Positions 38,074 through 50,900 of a stretch of 64,000 nt of DNA are shown here, piece after piece. This DNA is from Chaetorhynchus papuensis. Its lineage: Eukaryota > Chordata > Aves > Passeriformes > Rhipiduridae. The stretch's first letter is position 1. Each line of letters opens with the position of its first letter. Under the pieces are notes generated by a model. That model made no database searches and was not told the DNA's origin. It saw only the letters and a list, made by a program, of their open reading frames with translations. The stretch is taken from the NCBI GenBank assembly GCA_013396525.1, contig VWYX01000740.1:62001-126000 (forward strand), written 5' to 3'. Both the position numbers and the translations under genes were made by a program.

Positions 38074-38471
38074 TACTTATGACTTCCTGAGTAACCCAAA
38101 GCATTACCTGGTCTTACCTACTAACTGTAGAATATAGTCAAAGCAGATCCATGCTGATATACTTGTTCTGCACTAAACAGTTTTCCATAAGAAGTGAGGC
38201 CCAGAGGCGCTGACAGAAAATCAGCACATTCCAGCATTCAGAAAAACCCCTCAGAGGTAATGGGATGGATTGTCCTCTCTGAAAGACAGTGTGGGACTGG
38301 GAGTTGAGGTAGGATTGGCAGAGGAATCTGTATGGGTTGGAGCATTTCATCAACTTGAGCAGATGTACAATGAAAAAAAAAAGAATAAAAAGGAAAATCA
38401 CCAGCAAAATAAACCAGAATATATTTTATCTTTCTTGTCTACATTTGGTGTGCTATCCCGTGTATTGCCTA

Positions 38472-38479
38472 TGTACATA
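38472..38479 (+). promoter_or_regulatory. Pumilio response element (TGTACATA)
   Basis: An exact match to the Pumilio consensus TGTANATA, 31 bases before the AATAAA at 38510. Location near the 3' end of a 3' UTR is typical of functional PUM sites. An 8-base match also occurs by chance, so function is inferred. Confidence 0.45.
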
Positions 38480-38509
38480 GAGCATGATTGGATTTTGGGG
38501 TGGTTTAAA

Positions 38510-38515
38510 AATAAA
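38510..38515 (+). terminator. AQP1: Likely AQP1 polyadenylation signal
   Basis: AATAAA in the context TTAAAAATAAACAAAATCAG, with TTGTGCT downstream. Earlier hexamers at 37986, 38384 and 38408 could give shorter 3' ends. Confidence 0.5.
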
Positions 38516-39226
38516 CAAAATCAGTTGTGCTAACATACAAACTGTTCACGATTCTTCATTTTTAATTTCCCATGTAATGCAATTTAATTTTCTGCACCAT
38601 TCTTTATGTGCCCACCTGTAAGACTGAGCCAATTTCTGCTTTTCCACTCTCCACTTGACTCTGCCATTTAGGGAAAGGAATATTCTTTGTTTTTATGGCA
38701 GGCAAAGCAGGCCCTCACCTGGAAGTGAACTCTTCCAAATTATACTTAGAAATGAAGCAGAGGACCAGGATCTTGTGCTCACTGTTGAGAATATCTTTCC
38801 AATTTTATCTGTTGTTATCCCAGGGCCTCCATTGACCTTAAATTAACCCTTTTCACCTTAAAGAGTCTCTGAGCCAGAACAGTTGCAGAACTCACCCACA
38901 GTAAATAGTTTGTTTTGATAAGCTTGAGGAAACTTAAGAGTTAGTGGTGGAGAAAATATGAGATTCACAATTTGTTCCTTAGTCTACACCTTGCAAAGAA
39001 CTTGGTTTATTTTTTTATGCTTTGAAGTCCAAAAATTGTGAAGACAAACAACAGTGTCTTTCCGTTTGGGGTGTAAGAGGACTGTGCCATATTAGCTGCT
39101 TTAGCTTTTGAGCACTAAAGAATAAATAAAAGATTAAAGAGGTACAATAATTATTTCAGTAGTGAAGAAACAAACAAAAAAACCCCAAATCAAAGTAAAC
39201 AAATTGTGATTTGCTGCTGTATTTTG

Positions 39227-39330
39227 TAGAATCATAGAATTATTGAAAGCTTTGCGTTGGAAGGGACTTTAAAGGTCATCTATTTCTGATCTCCTGCCAT
39301 GGGCAGGGACTATTTCCACTAGACGCTGTA
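39227..39330 (-). mobile_element. CR1 3'-end fragment, antisense
   Basis: TAGAATCATAGAATTATTGA, then GTTGGAAGGGACTTTAAAGG and CCTGCCATGGGCAGGGACTA: the reverse complement of a CR1 3' end, retaining part of the octamer tail (AGAATCAT). Confidence 0.9.
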
Positions 39331-39877
39331 TTCACAGTGATAATGTTTAAACAATTTACAGTAAAGCTCTTAAGAAAATTAAATGAAAAAAAAAAGGATT
39401 TAAGGTGAATTCCGGGCTTAAACCTCTCCCTTCTTCTTAAAGAAGAAAAAGCTTAATGGTATATTTTAAAGAGTTTTTGTAGTACTTAGACCCTGAACTG
39501 AGAGCAGGAATTCAGGCCATGGCTGCTAATGGTTCCCCCACTCCTGGAACAAATGGTTTTGCTTTGTGCTAGACAAACACCCTTCAAAGTTATCATCAGC
39601 TCATTAAAATTGTTGAAACTTACCCAGCAAAGGAATTAAAGGCACGAAGCAGCAAGTATCGAAACCCACTGACAAATGTCAAGTGGGCAAATGTGATCAC
39701 CCAGAAACTCAACAAAATGTCCCTGACAAAGCAAGCCTGGGACACAGTTGTTCAAACAGCTCCTGTGATATATGCACTGAGAGTTCCTGATCCATGGACT
39801 AACCGGGGTTGTCTGTGCCCTGGTGATTCCCAGGCACAAACCTCTGTATTTATCACACATTCTAACAGGAAAAGGCC

Positions 39878-40060
39878 ATAGAATCCTAGGATGGTTTGGA
39901 TTGGAAGGGAGTTTAAACATCATCTGGTTCTTAGGAACACCTAGGGACACCTTCCACTGTCCCAGGTTTCTCCAATCTCCATCCAGCTTGGCCTTGGACA
40001 CTTCCAGGGATGGGGCAGCCACAGCTTCACTGGGAAACCTGTGCCAGGGCCTCACTCCCT
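39878..40060 (-). mobile_element. CR1 3'-end fragment, antisense
   Basis: ATAGAATCCTAGGATGGTTT, ATCCAGCTTGGCCTTGGACA, CTTCCAGGGATGGGGCAGCC and CTGTGCCAGGGCCTCAC follow in the order expected for antisense CR1. It lies in opposite orientation to the CR1 copy starting 310 bases downstream, so the two form an inverted pair. Confidence 0.92.
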
Positions 40061-40370
40061 AAGATGATAAAGGGTGGCTATTTCCCTAGATTATCCAGGG
40101 ACCACCTACCCTGGTCTCAGTACCATGCATCAGGTACCCCACAGCATCCCAAATACTCTCACTGTCTGTAAAGGAAAAAGCACAAGGAAATATTCCCAAG
40201 TCCAGGAACATGGGTGTCAGTGCCTGTACGGGACGTCCCAAATCTCCCATACATTTCCTGGGCAAAGCTGACCAACACAAAGATGATCCAATTTGCTTTG
40301 TCCAAGGGCCATTGTCATCCCAGGGGTGTTCAGGTGTTCTCACTCTTTGGTTTGCACAAGTGACAGGGCA

Positions 40371-40689
40371 TCTGAAAGGTGGTTGTAATGAGGTGGGGGT
40401 TGGTCTCTTTTTCCAGGCAGCAGCTGACAGAATAAGAGGACACAGCCTTAAGCTGCGCCAAGGAAAATATAGGTTGGATATTAGGAAGAAGCTTTTTACA
40501 GAAAGAGTGATAAAGTACTGGAATGGTCTGCCCGGGGAGGTGGTGGAGTCAGCATCCCTGGATGTGTTTAAAAAGAGATTGGATGTGGCACTGGGTGCCA
40601 TGGTTTAGTTGAGGTGTTGGGGCAGGGGTTGGACTCGATGATCTTGAAGGTCTCTTCCAACCTGGTGATTCTGTGATTCTGTGATTCTG
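40371..40689 (+). mobile_element. CR1 LINE 3' end, well preserved, with ORF2 C-terminal remnant
   Basis: About 320 bases of sense CR1 ending in two and a half copies of the octamer ATTCTGTG, the standard 3' tail of avian CR1. The frame up to the stop at 40606-40608 reads as the C terminus of the CR1 ORF2 (endonuclease/reverse transcriptase) protein: RLDIRKKLFTERVIKYWNGL, then PGEVVESASLDVFKKRLDV, with no internal stop. The catalytic domains lie further 5' and are absent, so this is a dead, 5'-truncated insertion. Preservation of frame and tail suggests it is the youngest CR1 copy in the window. Confidence 0.95.
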
Positions 40690-42436
40690 GTTATTGGGTG
40701 TTCCAGCACAAGACAATTTACAAGAAGGCTGAGGAAGGTGCTTTGGATTCATGCCTGAGAAACCCCCGTTGCTCCACTGACTCTATAAACAATCTGTGGA
40801 GATACAGGCCCTGACTTTATCCATCCATCTTTAGAACTAAATATATATTCTGCCTCCCATTGTATCTGTGGCAATTTAATTTTAGATTTCATCTGGCTCA
40901 ACTCTACGTAGACTTTTAACACGTGCGAGGAAAGAAAGGCAATTGAAACCTAACATAATGACAGCCAACAGTCCAGGAAGCTTCCATTGTCCTTCCATAT
41001 CCACCAGCTGCACCAGTCACAATTTGCAGCTTAATGTTTTTAAAAATTAAGATAACAAAATAATAGAAATACAGAGTTTCTCATCGTATTTCAGTGTTTT
41101 CCCTGCTTTTACCCAGCTGAAGTTTGGATGTGCCAAGTGTCACACAATAAATTATATTAAGAATATGGATGTTATGATTCCGCTGAAGTCTGGGCTTGTA
41201 TAAACATCTGTGTGCAAATGTTTGTGTCAAGAATGGTTCTGGGTTTTGTCCAAGCTGGATGTCCTTGAAAGTACCAAATTTTTTGTACATAGTTGTCAGA
41301 TATTACCTAAATTAGCCCAGAATTCCATCTGGAGGCAAATGCATCATTTAATAGACTTTCCAAAGCTAAATCAGGAAATAGGACCTCTGTTTAAATAGAT
41401 TAATTACTAATTAGACATTAGCCATCTATGAGATCACTTGGCTTTAGGTTCTTGAAATTAATTTGCCACGTAGGGCAAATGATGTTCCTCAGAAGGCAAA
41501 ATCTTCGTTGAATTCTCAAGTCAACAAAGGCAATCTCAAGGTTGCCTTTTGCTGTTGGAAAGTAAAACTTCCCAGGGAGCTGTACTCCTGACCACTCCCA
41601 TGTACCCATGGATGCCTGCCCATGGCCATTCCTGTTGCTCTATAGGCCTGCTGCCTGTAATGCTGTGATAAATTACTGTATGGTCCAGAATTTGGTAAGG
41701 CCAGAGTACAAAATAAACACAGGAACACAGAAGGGATGGAGGGAAGTGACACAGGGCACACAAGGTGACTGGTTTGTGGATTTTAGTAGCACTCTGAAGG
41801 ATTCCTTCCCCTTTCACCTTGGTTGAACTCTGTGCCCTGCTGTCCTGGAGCCATACCTGTTTGAAGGAAAGGTTTTCACCTTTTTCAATCATTTTGTTAT
41901 GAGGTTTATAGGTTTGAATGAAAAAGAACCCCAGAAACTCAATACACTCCCCTGCTCATGATTTCCAGGACTTCCTGATCTGTCATGCTCTAAAGTTTGA
42001 CATGAATTGCCCTCATTGTGCCTTTTCCTCTGTTTTGTTTCTATTCTTGTCTTAGGGCAGGAATTGAGAAGCTGGTGGAAAATGATCAGTGTAGTGATAA
42101 TATTGGCCCATTTTTTGTAACATTTCTAGAAAATTCTTACCTTTCTCGTCCTTTCCTTTACACTTCATTTTCAAAGTCATGAGAAGGACCAGTATCTGTT
42201 AGAGCTGATCCCTCCATTTCATCTCTTCTCCCTTCATCTCGTGCTCAGTTCCCTGCTCTAAAGGGTGTATCCTTGCTCCTAGACAAAAATCTGGAGGGAC
42301 CGTTTATTAATTCATTTTTTTCTTTGCCATTGAAAACAAACAGAACAATGTTTCCTGGAAGCATGGGAGCCAAACAGCAACTCTTGACTAAAAGTGGCTG
42401 TTAAGTGCAATTGCTGGAAACAGGTTATAGGTTTTC

Positions 42437-42456
42437 TTTTTTTTTTTTTTTTTTTC
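42437..42456. repeat. Poly-T tract
   Basis: A run of about 20 T. A shorter T run follows near 42568. Neither is attached to a recognisable retroelement. Confidence 0.8.
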
Positions 42457-45400
42457 CCTGAAAAGTAAATGGAGCACTTGGAGGTACCAATCTGTCCAAA
42501 AGACAGATGTGATATAAAAACAACGAGCTGCAGCACACACTTGGTTTCCTTTGGGGATCTCCAACCTTTTTTTTTTTTGTTTTACCATTTTACATTATTT
42601 AATCAAGAAGAACCTGGCATGAAATAAAGCAGAGAGAGAGAAATGATGGGCCTGCCTGATGCTGTATCCTATCAGTGCTATGTGGGAAGAGTATCACTGT
42701 GTTTTCTGTCTCAGAGCCAGATCTGATTTACTGAGAATTATTTAACATTGTTCAAGGAGCAAAAGAGGAACTAAATTATATTCCTATCTGGCTTTACAGT
42801 GTTTTGTGTTGTCATGGCAATGTGAAATGTGTTTTTTTGTGATATTAGGGAGACGCCATTAATGCTTTCATGTGGGCTGTAAGAGACCTGACCTCAGCTC
42901 TGCCTGGTCAGGGCTCAAGGCAGGCAAGGGAGTGAATCTCAAACACCTATTTCAATCTGTGAAAGCCAAAAGACCTGTGATGTGTCAATTTCACACATAT
43001 TCCTTGCTAAACCGTGTCATTCCAGTTCTGTTAATCTTCAAAGGGTTCTTCAATGAGTCTTTCTTTGGAAATATTATTGATAAAGGAGACATGAACTGAT
43101 AGACTGTGATTTATTTGCCACAGGTGGATATTTTGTCTCTAGGACTTTTTTTGCCATTTGTGTCATTGCTGAAGCTGCCAGATTTACATCATTTTTAATT
43201 ATCCTTTGCCTAGAGAATGCATAGAAGATGCTTTATGAATCTGGGTTCACATTTCCATTTCCATGGCTTGTAGGTAAAAGACTGGAAGGAATGGGAGAGT
43301 TGCACTTCACTACTGAAAAAAAAATTAAGAGAGCACCTGCTCAAGAGTTCTCAAGATTTGCCATATGCAGTTTGGATGAAGCCACCTTGGAATGGAAGGG
43401 GTAGACCTTATTGTTTTATTTTTCAGTTGTTTGTGTGTTTTATCATATCATACTACTTGTTCTTGGGTGTAGCAGACAAGAATTGACAATTATATTTACT
43501 AATACAAACATACCCTGAAATATGTGTCCGGTGACATTTTAGGAGGGAATCACTCTCAGTTGTCACCTCTCCCTGCCCAATACGTGCACAGAAATGAACT
43601 TTACCAAAACTAGACTCCAACAAGGTGAGGGACACCTTTGGTCCTCTTGTTATGGGCAGTCAGGGAGTGGCAATTTTCAGAGAACTTGGAGAAGTGACTG
43701 ATTTCTGTCTCCTGCTCAAGCTTTGGCAGGAGTGAAGCTGTGAATCTGCTCAGAACTTGAACTTTTGGCTTTGAGGGGATTTAAAGTATACCTGGTCCCT
43801 GTGTGAACACTTAAGAGATTTGGGCACTTAACATTCACATGTTTGAGCTCTGTTTATGTCCTTTCCGAGTACTTTGGCTTGTCACACGAGGACTTCTCAC
43901 ATGGATTTTCAAGCACTTTGTGCTTCTATTGCATCTGACCTTTTGTCAAAACATCCAGAGTGGTTAATTATTATGCTGTGGTTTCCACTGCATGAACAAT
44001 AACCTCTTTCTTTCCCTACAGGATTGTTTGTCCAATTAACTGCTTTTGTCCAATATCGTTAAAAAGCCTTGACTTTGGCTCCTTGATACATAATAGCCGT
44101 TTCCTGAACCCATTCAAACACTGAATTCATTGTTAAATTTTAATAATGGCCTCAGAAAAACCATAGGGTTTCACCACTATGCATTTATTCCAAATATAAA
44201 CCAGCATAAATGATTTAAATAGTGCCCAGTCCTATGAGCTTTGTTTAGTGAAGTCACTTCAACGTTTTGCATGAATAAAGAAAAGGGAATAGAAGTGGAA
44301 GAGCTGCAAAGTCTGCAGGTTTAATTAATTGGCAATGTATGGGATTTAGTGGCAGCTGAGGTATGGAAACCAGTGGGATCCCACTCTGTGCCAAGCTGGG
44401 CTCCCAGACTGGCGTATGACTTCCATGTGATTCGGTAAAAAGTGGGCATGTAGGTGTACAAAATTTTGTACGTGGAATCTCACATATGGAAAAGCACAGA
44501 TGTGGGCCAGAGTTATGTAAAATTACTGATGAGCCTGTGTGGAACACACATCTCCAGCTCCTGTTATCCCAGCGAAGAAATGAAACAATTCTTGGATGAA
44601 TTTTGATGGAGACACAGCTGGTAGCTAATCTTAAACTCATCAACATGATTTGGATAGCTTTTGGTTTTGGATTTTTTTTAATTATAGGTTTTTTTTTTAA
44701 CATGGGAGGGAAACATTATCTTTTCATGCAACATCCAGTGAGTGTTTTGAAGCAGATTATTATTTTTAATAATTATAGGACACTCTATAATTCTGTTATT
44801 CCAGGGAAAATGTATTTTGACTTGCAAGTCAAGACTTCAAAATTTAGATTTTGGCAAGGCAGAAGTTCACATGTGAGCTGATTTTCTAAAGGCCCATTAA
44901 AGTCACTGCAAGTCTACTGGATTCACTTAGTGAAATGTGAAGACTCTTCAGATGATAAAATTAGGTTTAACTGGATAACTGGAAACTGCCCTGACAATAT
45001 TGATGGGATCCTGATAGACTCTAATAGAAACCTGTCTCCCATGTATATGCCTATACAGATTTATACAATCAGGACACAAAGACAGGATCTGTAGTTCTAA
45101 ATGGAGTATTTTTTTAAAAAAAACCATAAAATTTTCAACAAAAATAAAGGCATTTGCAATATTTGACATAGATCTTTACACTCCAGTTTTTATCTTATAG
45201 CTACATTTAACATCTAAAAGGCAAATATATAAATTATCAAATATAAAATGTAGTTCCTTGACAGAATGACAAACACTGGAGAAGATTTTAAATGTAGTCT
45301 TGTCTGGTGAAAAACAAGGATTTTATATTCAGCTGTGTCAACTGCCTCTCAATCACATCTAGATATAGACAGAACTAATTTGCCTCTACTGAAATAGAAA

Positions 45401-46476
45401 TCAAGCAGAACACTAAAATTTTAGCACACAGTTGTCTGATTAATCTGTGCTTCAGGCTGGTGGGGGCAGTTTGGCTGTTCTGCAAAGATTTTCAGGGTCT
45501 CAGTCTTCCATGGGACATGGGACAGAACTGGGAGCATTGCCTGGGAAATTTTGGAGCCAAAACCTGCTCTGGTGGAGATGGAAGTAGGAAGGACAGGCTA
45601 TGGGGTGCCAGGCTGTTGGAGAAACCTTGAATTTGGATATACAAAGTGATGTTTCTGACAGGAGGGCAAGTGAAATTTCTGTATATAAAACTTTCTCTGT
45701 CCATGTCTGTGGCCTCCAACAGCCCCCTAAAGCCAAGAAATCTCTGACAGTGACATAAAAGTTTCATTTCTCCTTCCTCAAACCCAGCTGGTAGTTCGCT
45801 CAGCTGGCCCAACTTCTGTCTGATGGTTACATGCGGACGCCTGAAGCCTCCCAACCCTGCTGGAGCTGAGATTTCACAGGAATGGATGCTCCCTTAAATG
45901 CCCTCATTTGTACAAGATCAGCCCTGCTGCCTTTCCTGCTGCACTTCAACCCCTCAGGATCCCTGGGATGCTACAAGGGCCTTGCTGCTCCGTGCACTTC
46001 TGTTTAAGGCAATCCCAGAGGAGTGGTGACTGAAGAAAACCGTCTGCAACCTGGAGATTTAAAAATAGAAGCAGATGGCTGGAGCCCTGCAACCAGCTGG
46101 GCTGCAGTTTGCAAAAGCTCGTGAACGATTTTAAGGTCAGGCCTGCACTGTGGGAACAAACAGCCCCTGTTGTGTTTGAACTGGAGACTGAAAAATGAGC
46201 CGCAGCAGGAGCCGTTCCCTGATTCTTTTCAGGCTCTTTCAGGAAGGTTGTCCTGCTTTGTTCCTTCAGCCAAGCAGACTGGAGATGGGACTGGGCTGGC
46301 TGCACTACAGAGAACATCAAAATGCTGCGTTGTTTTTGCATCTCTCCCTTTCTTCACATACCTCATAATATCTCCATCATCTTTTATTTCAGATATTCTT
46401 CATTAACTTCTAACCTGACATGATTTGCTTTTCCTCTGCTTCACACTGGAATATTCCATTGGGCCAGGCCCAGTTT

Positions 46477-46637
46477 TAGAATCATAGAATGGTTTGAGTT
46501 GAAAAGGAACTTAAAGATCATCTCATTCCAGCCCCCTGCCATGGACCAGGATGTATTTGTTAGACCAGGTTGCTCAGCCACCAATTCTACCTGGCCTTGA
46601 ACAGTTTCAGGGATGAGGCATCCACAAACTCTCTGGT
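46477..46637 (-). mobile_element. CR1 3'-end fragment, antisense
   Basis: TAGAATCATAGAATGGTTTG, CCCCCTGCCATGGACCAGGA, ACCAGGTTGCTCAGCC and CTGGCCTTGAACAGTTTCAG are antisense CR1 words with moderate divergence. Confidence 0.92.
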
Positions 46638-46670
46638 CTTGGTACCTTTCTTTGCTTGGCACCTGTCCCT

Positions 46671-46679
46671 GATGATGAC

Positions 46680-46728
<49 letters not shown>

Positions 46729-46729
46729 T
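46671..46729. repeat. (ATG)n / (GAT)n trinucleotide microsatellite
   Basis: Some 19 to 20 units of GAT, almost pure, with one interruption (GACGAT) near the start. It begins about 35 bases after the 5' side of the antisense CR1 copy. Apparent poly-Asp or poly-Met frames across it are artefacts of the repeat. Confidence 0.97.
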
Positions 46730-47941
46730 ATTTCACACCTTTGTCACTGCCTTAAGAATTTTTTCTCTCATTTCTGCAGCATCTTCCCTCACTGACTTTC
46801 AGAGCAGATGTTCTTCACCCATCAGCACCCCAGGCAAACAGCACTGGGCTGCTCTGCTCCCACCTTCTCACAGGGCCACTGGCACATCCATGTATGTACT
46901 CAGGACATCCATGTTTTGGAGCAGGTAAAATCAGGAGTTTCTTCTTTCATTTTCCCAAAAAATAAAATATCCAGTAGCATTTCCAGTTGAACAACTTTGA
47001 CTTGGACTGTGGATGATGGACCCTTTCTTTTGTCTCTATTATGCTCTTTGTCTTGAATTTATTTTTTTTTTCCACAGAATAAAGACACTTTTCTTAAACA
47101 TATCAGGTTTGAAAAAGATACCCTAAAGCATTTTACAGACCCAGCTTTCCTTCTTAATTTGTGTCTAGAGCATTCCCATAAAATGCTATAGAAGTTACTG
47201 TCTCACAGCTGGCTGAAAATATCTGGATGTCCTGCTTGATTTCTTGCCTTTACCCAGCCACCTCGTTAGAAATTGAGACGACAATAAAAATTAGGCTGAT
47301 AAACAAATAGGGACATACCACAGGCTTGAATACCTGAAGGCAAAGCTCACATCTCTTCCAGCGAGCAGCAAACATTCGATGACATTCCAGGGGTTAAGGA
47401 CATGTGTCGTCCTTTGGTGATGGAGTTCGGAAGAATATTTGTGTTGAACAAGAAAACTTCATCCCTGATTTGTCAGGGCAGGACTTGAGGCCTCTGAGCC
47501 TTTTTGCAGAGAGATATCAGTGCAATCTGAGCAGCAGAAAGGCACAAATCCTATGGTGGGTACATTATCCGGCCTGTGTTTGCTGGCATTATGTCACCGA
47601 GGTACACACCTCCTCCCCTGAGCTAACGGAGAGACAGGAAATCTAAAACCAGCGTTTGCTCCAGCAAATGTAATCTTCAAGAATTTTCTCCATGGATTAA
47701 GTCATTTCAAGGCTTTGTCAGACTGCTTAAAACATTCTGAGGGAGGGCCAAAAGAAATGACGGCTGCTAGACTGGGTTACAGTTGTGACTGAAAGGCTGA
47801 CAATGGCTGAGGTGGGAGAGGGAAGTGTTGCTGCCCACGCAGATAAGTCACTTGATGGAAAAGCTTTGCCAAGCCAAGGCCTGCTGTAGTGGAAAGCACA
47901 TTGTCTTCAGGGTTCTCAGCTGTGTCAGAGCCCTCCTGCGC

Positions 47942-47989
47942 CACAGGGAGTTAATACACTGAGTTCACAGGGAGTTAATACACTGAGTT
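47942..47989. repeat. Exact 24-base tandem duplication
   Basis: The unit begins CACAGGGAGTTAATACACTG and occurs twice head to tail with no mismatch, which suggests a recent duplication. Confidence 0.97.
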
Positions 47990-50900
47990 CCTTTGGGTGC
48001 TTCTTGCACAGCGTCCTTTCCGCTGGCTGGGAAAGAGGGATGAACAGAACATACTGTGATTTAGCAAGAGAAATGCCCTTTGAAGACAATCAAAACACAG
48101 CCTAAAGATACTGGGAGGGGATAAGATCAGTGCAGCTTGCCAAGGGAAATCGCCACGATTTTGGCCCGAGTGCGTTGGGCACAGAGAGGTTTCTCCCAGG
48201 AGCTGTCTGTCCCCTGCCTGGTTCTTACAAAGAGGACAAAGGCCAATTCTTAACCTCCCAGTGTGACAGAGAAAGTTTGGGGATGGGGATTTCCCTGCTC
48301 CCTCTCCCAAGGCTGGCTCCAATGAGATGCAGGGACCCTTTGACAGCTTGACAGATGTCTTTCAGCACCGTCCAAGTGCACTTCTTAGAACCTTTGTCTC
48401 TTCTTCACAAAGTGGCTCTGTGTTGTCCATTTGGCATCCAGAGACAGGGCTTGTTACTGACCAGTCTGAAGGACTCTGCTCTTTAAAGAAAAATAAAAAT
48501 AGATCCTTCAAACCAGCAGAATAAGGAGACAGTGAGACCCAAGTGTCTTGCCAGAAGGCTCGGATGGGTGGGATGCCCAATGTGTTTTCTCCATCCCTTC
48601 TCACAAAGACTTGGGTGTCTGCCTTTAATAAATATAGCCAGCAATGAAAGGAGCTGGGAAAGGAAGGGCTACCACCAGGGATGTCGTCCAGTTAAAGGAA
48701 GAATAGTGATTTCTTAAACTTTATTTAAAAATTTGGGGCAACTCTTCTATATGGACTCACCAAATGCTGGTCTCTGAAAGGCTTCAGTGACCTCACAACC
48801 ACCAAGAGTGGGAACTGGTGTTTCACACTGAATCAAGGTGGGTTTTTTTACATCTCAAATAAATTTGCAGCTCTTCTGGAGATTTTCTAGCGTTCTCTGT
48901 CCCTGTCACATGTTGGAGCCTGAAGCAGAGCACAGGTGAGAGTGTGTGAGGGTGAGTGTGCACACAACAGTGTTTGTGTTGGGATGTATTTACAGATCTC
49001 ATTTCCCAGCCAGGGCCCAGGGTGCACAGTGCCAGCTTGGGGCTGGGCCAATATTGTTGTGTTCTGGGAAAACACGCAACGAGAGCTCCTCCTTGGGTTG
49101 TGATAAGAGGTTGAGTTAAGCACAGCAGAAGCCAAGTCATCCAAAATTAAAGCTGAGTGCAGACTGTGATAGCAGTGAAGTTGCAGCACGCAGCTTTCAA
49201 AGAACGTGAGCTCATGTCTAGAAAATGAGAGCGGAGGAAGGATTTTGCTCCTGGTCCAGCCACCAATCCATTCATGTCTCAGGCAAATCATATTAGGCAA
49301 TATTTTTTACCCTGAAGAAAAAAAAAGAAGCAATGTCCAAGTAAAAGCTGATAACCCCCCCATAAAACCCCCAGGATGTTTGCAGAACTTCAGAGTATTC
49401 AGGTAACTTGCACCTGAAATGACATAGATGACAAACACACAAATTTTCCTTTTCTTCCTCTTAGGTGAGATTTTTGAAGATATTGAACTGAATTATGAAT
49501 TCAGACCTCAACATTATTTTCTGGGGACTTCTGCTCCTAATTCACTCACATTTCTGAATGCCTATGATGTTGTTGCCTCTGTTTTTCTACCTCTGACTGG
49601 GACAGAGCTTCTGTTCTGAAACAGGGGCTGTGTGTGAAAATTAACTGTATTTTTACATCAACTCTATCACCAGCAGCAAGCTCTGTCCCAGTATTTTAAT
49701 ATTAAAACTGCAAAAGCGACATTTTATTACCACACAAAGTTCCTGTGAGCTTTAATTATTTAAGACCTGCAAATACTCTGAGTTACAGTTTTTGTATCAT
49801 ATTTGTTGCCATGATGAAGTTATAGCAAATATTTCCAGCTTAATATCTATTTCTTTGAGTTTGAGGGTTTAAACCTGGTCCTTGCTGCACTGTAGTTCTG
49901 AGAGTGTTTTTTTTTTAATATTTTAAGAAGGCAGGGTAATGCCTTAGCAAGATCTACATCAAACAATAAAATGTGAAAGTAATTAAAAGAATGCTCTGGT
50001 GCCCCACTAGATTGGTATTTTTTCTTTCTTCTCCACATTGTGCAGATTTTTTTTTTTTAATTCAGATATCCTTTACTTTTTCTTTTTCATTACTCCAAAA
50101 GTGTTCTTTGTAGTGACTATAAATAAAGCCCTACAACATGGTACTCCCTGAATATTGAACCAACTCTTCTCTAGAGAGCTATTAAGGAAGAAAAAAGAAG
50201 AAACAAGAAAATCTTGCTTTGAGCTGAGTTATTCCAATTTCCTTGTCCAAGCTGGAAGGATAGAAAAGAAATAAACACCAATAAACACGATATATTTCAC
50301 TGTTTAGATGCCTGACTGTCTTTGATAACACTGTGATCTGGTACTTCTGCCTTCTTGGAGCCTTTTGAAGATTTTTAAAGAACTCTTTCCCTTTCCTAAT
50401 TTTAGAATTGCTTCAGAGGAGATGAAGGTGCTACTGATGTAGTTTTACTATTTTTTAACATAGTTTTCAACTCACCTGTGCACTTTGTTGCTCATACTTC
50501 TCTGATGTCACGGACAGTTTACAAATAAAATTGTTTAATAAACAACTCCCTCTCTTCCTTCATAACTGTTCCTCTTCACCCTCTGGAGAATTATTGCTCA
50601 AACTCTCATCTTTAGCCACAAGTTTGCCTTTTTGCCTGGGTCAAGTGGAATGAACTCCTGACCTTTCCAAACAGAAGACAGACCCAGTAGTAAGGGACTT
50701 GCTCACAACGAGACACGGTTCCTGTGAAACTTCCAGGGCTCCAAAATCGTCACCCAACCAGTGGTGACGGCCTGTACATGCTCCGTCAGTGTGAATGAGA
50801 TGCTCACAGAGATGTGAGTTACCTCACACTCATAGCTGGGTCTTTCTGGTCAAATGAGGTTCCAAAAGAGACAAGAAAAATTAAAAAAAAAAAAAAGGAA

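Larger units (their letters stand above)
36814..38535 (+). other. AQP1: Predicted AQP1 3' UTR
   Basis: About 1.7 kb of AT-rich sequence without a gene. It starts with an A-rich stretch just after the stop and contains a TA-rich block (37866-37900), a GT run (38059-38073), several ATTTA words and AATAAA hexamers at 37986, 38384, 38408 and 38510. The last is followed within 20 bases by a GT-containing stretch (TTGTGCT) and is the best candidate for the main cleavage site. The total length would give an mRNA of roughly 2.6 kb, similar to the long human AQP1 mRNA. The end point is inferred. Confidence 0.55.

Noticed and set aside
40086..40601. 171-codon frame on the - strand
   Set aside because: It is the antisense shadow of the CR1 copy at 40371-40689.
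46570..46928. Frames with poly-Met or poly-Asp tracts
   Set aside because: Produced by the GAT/ATG microsatellite.
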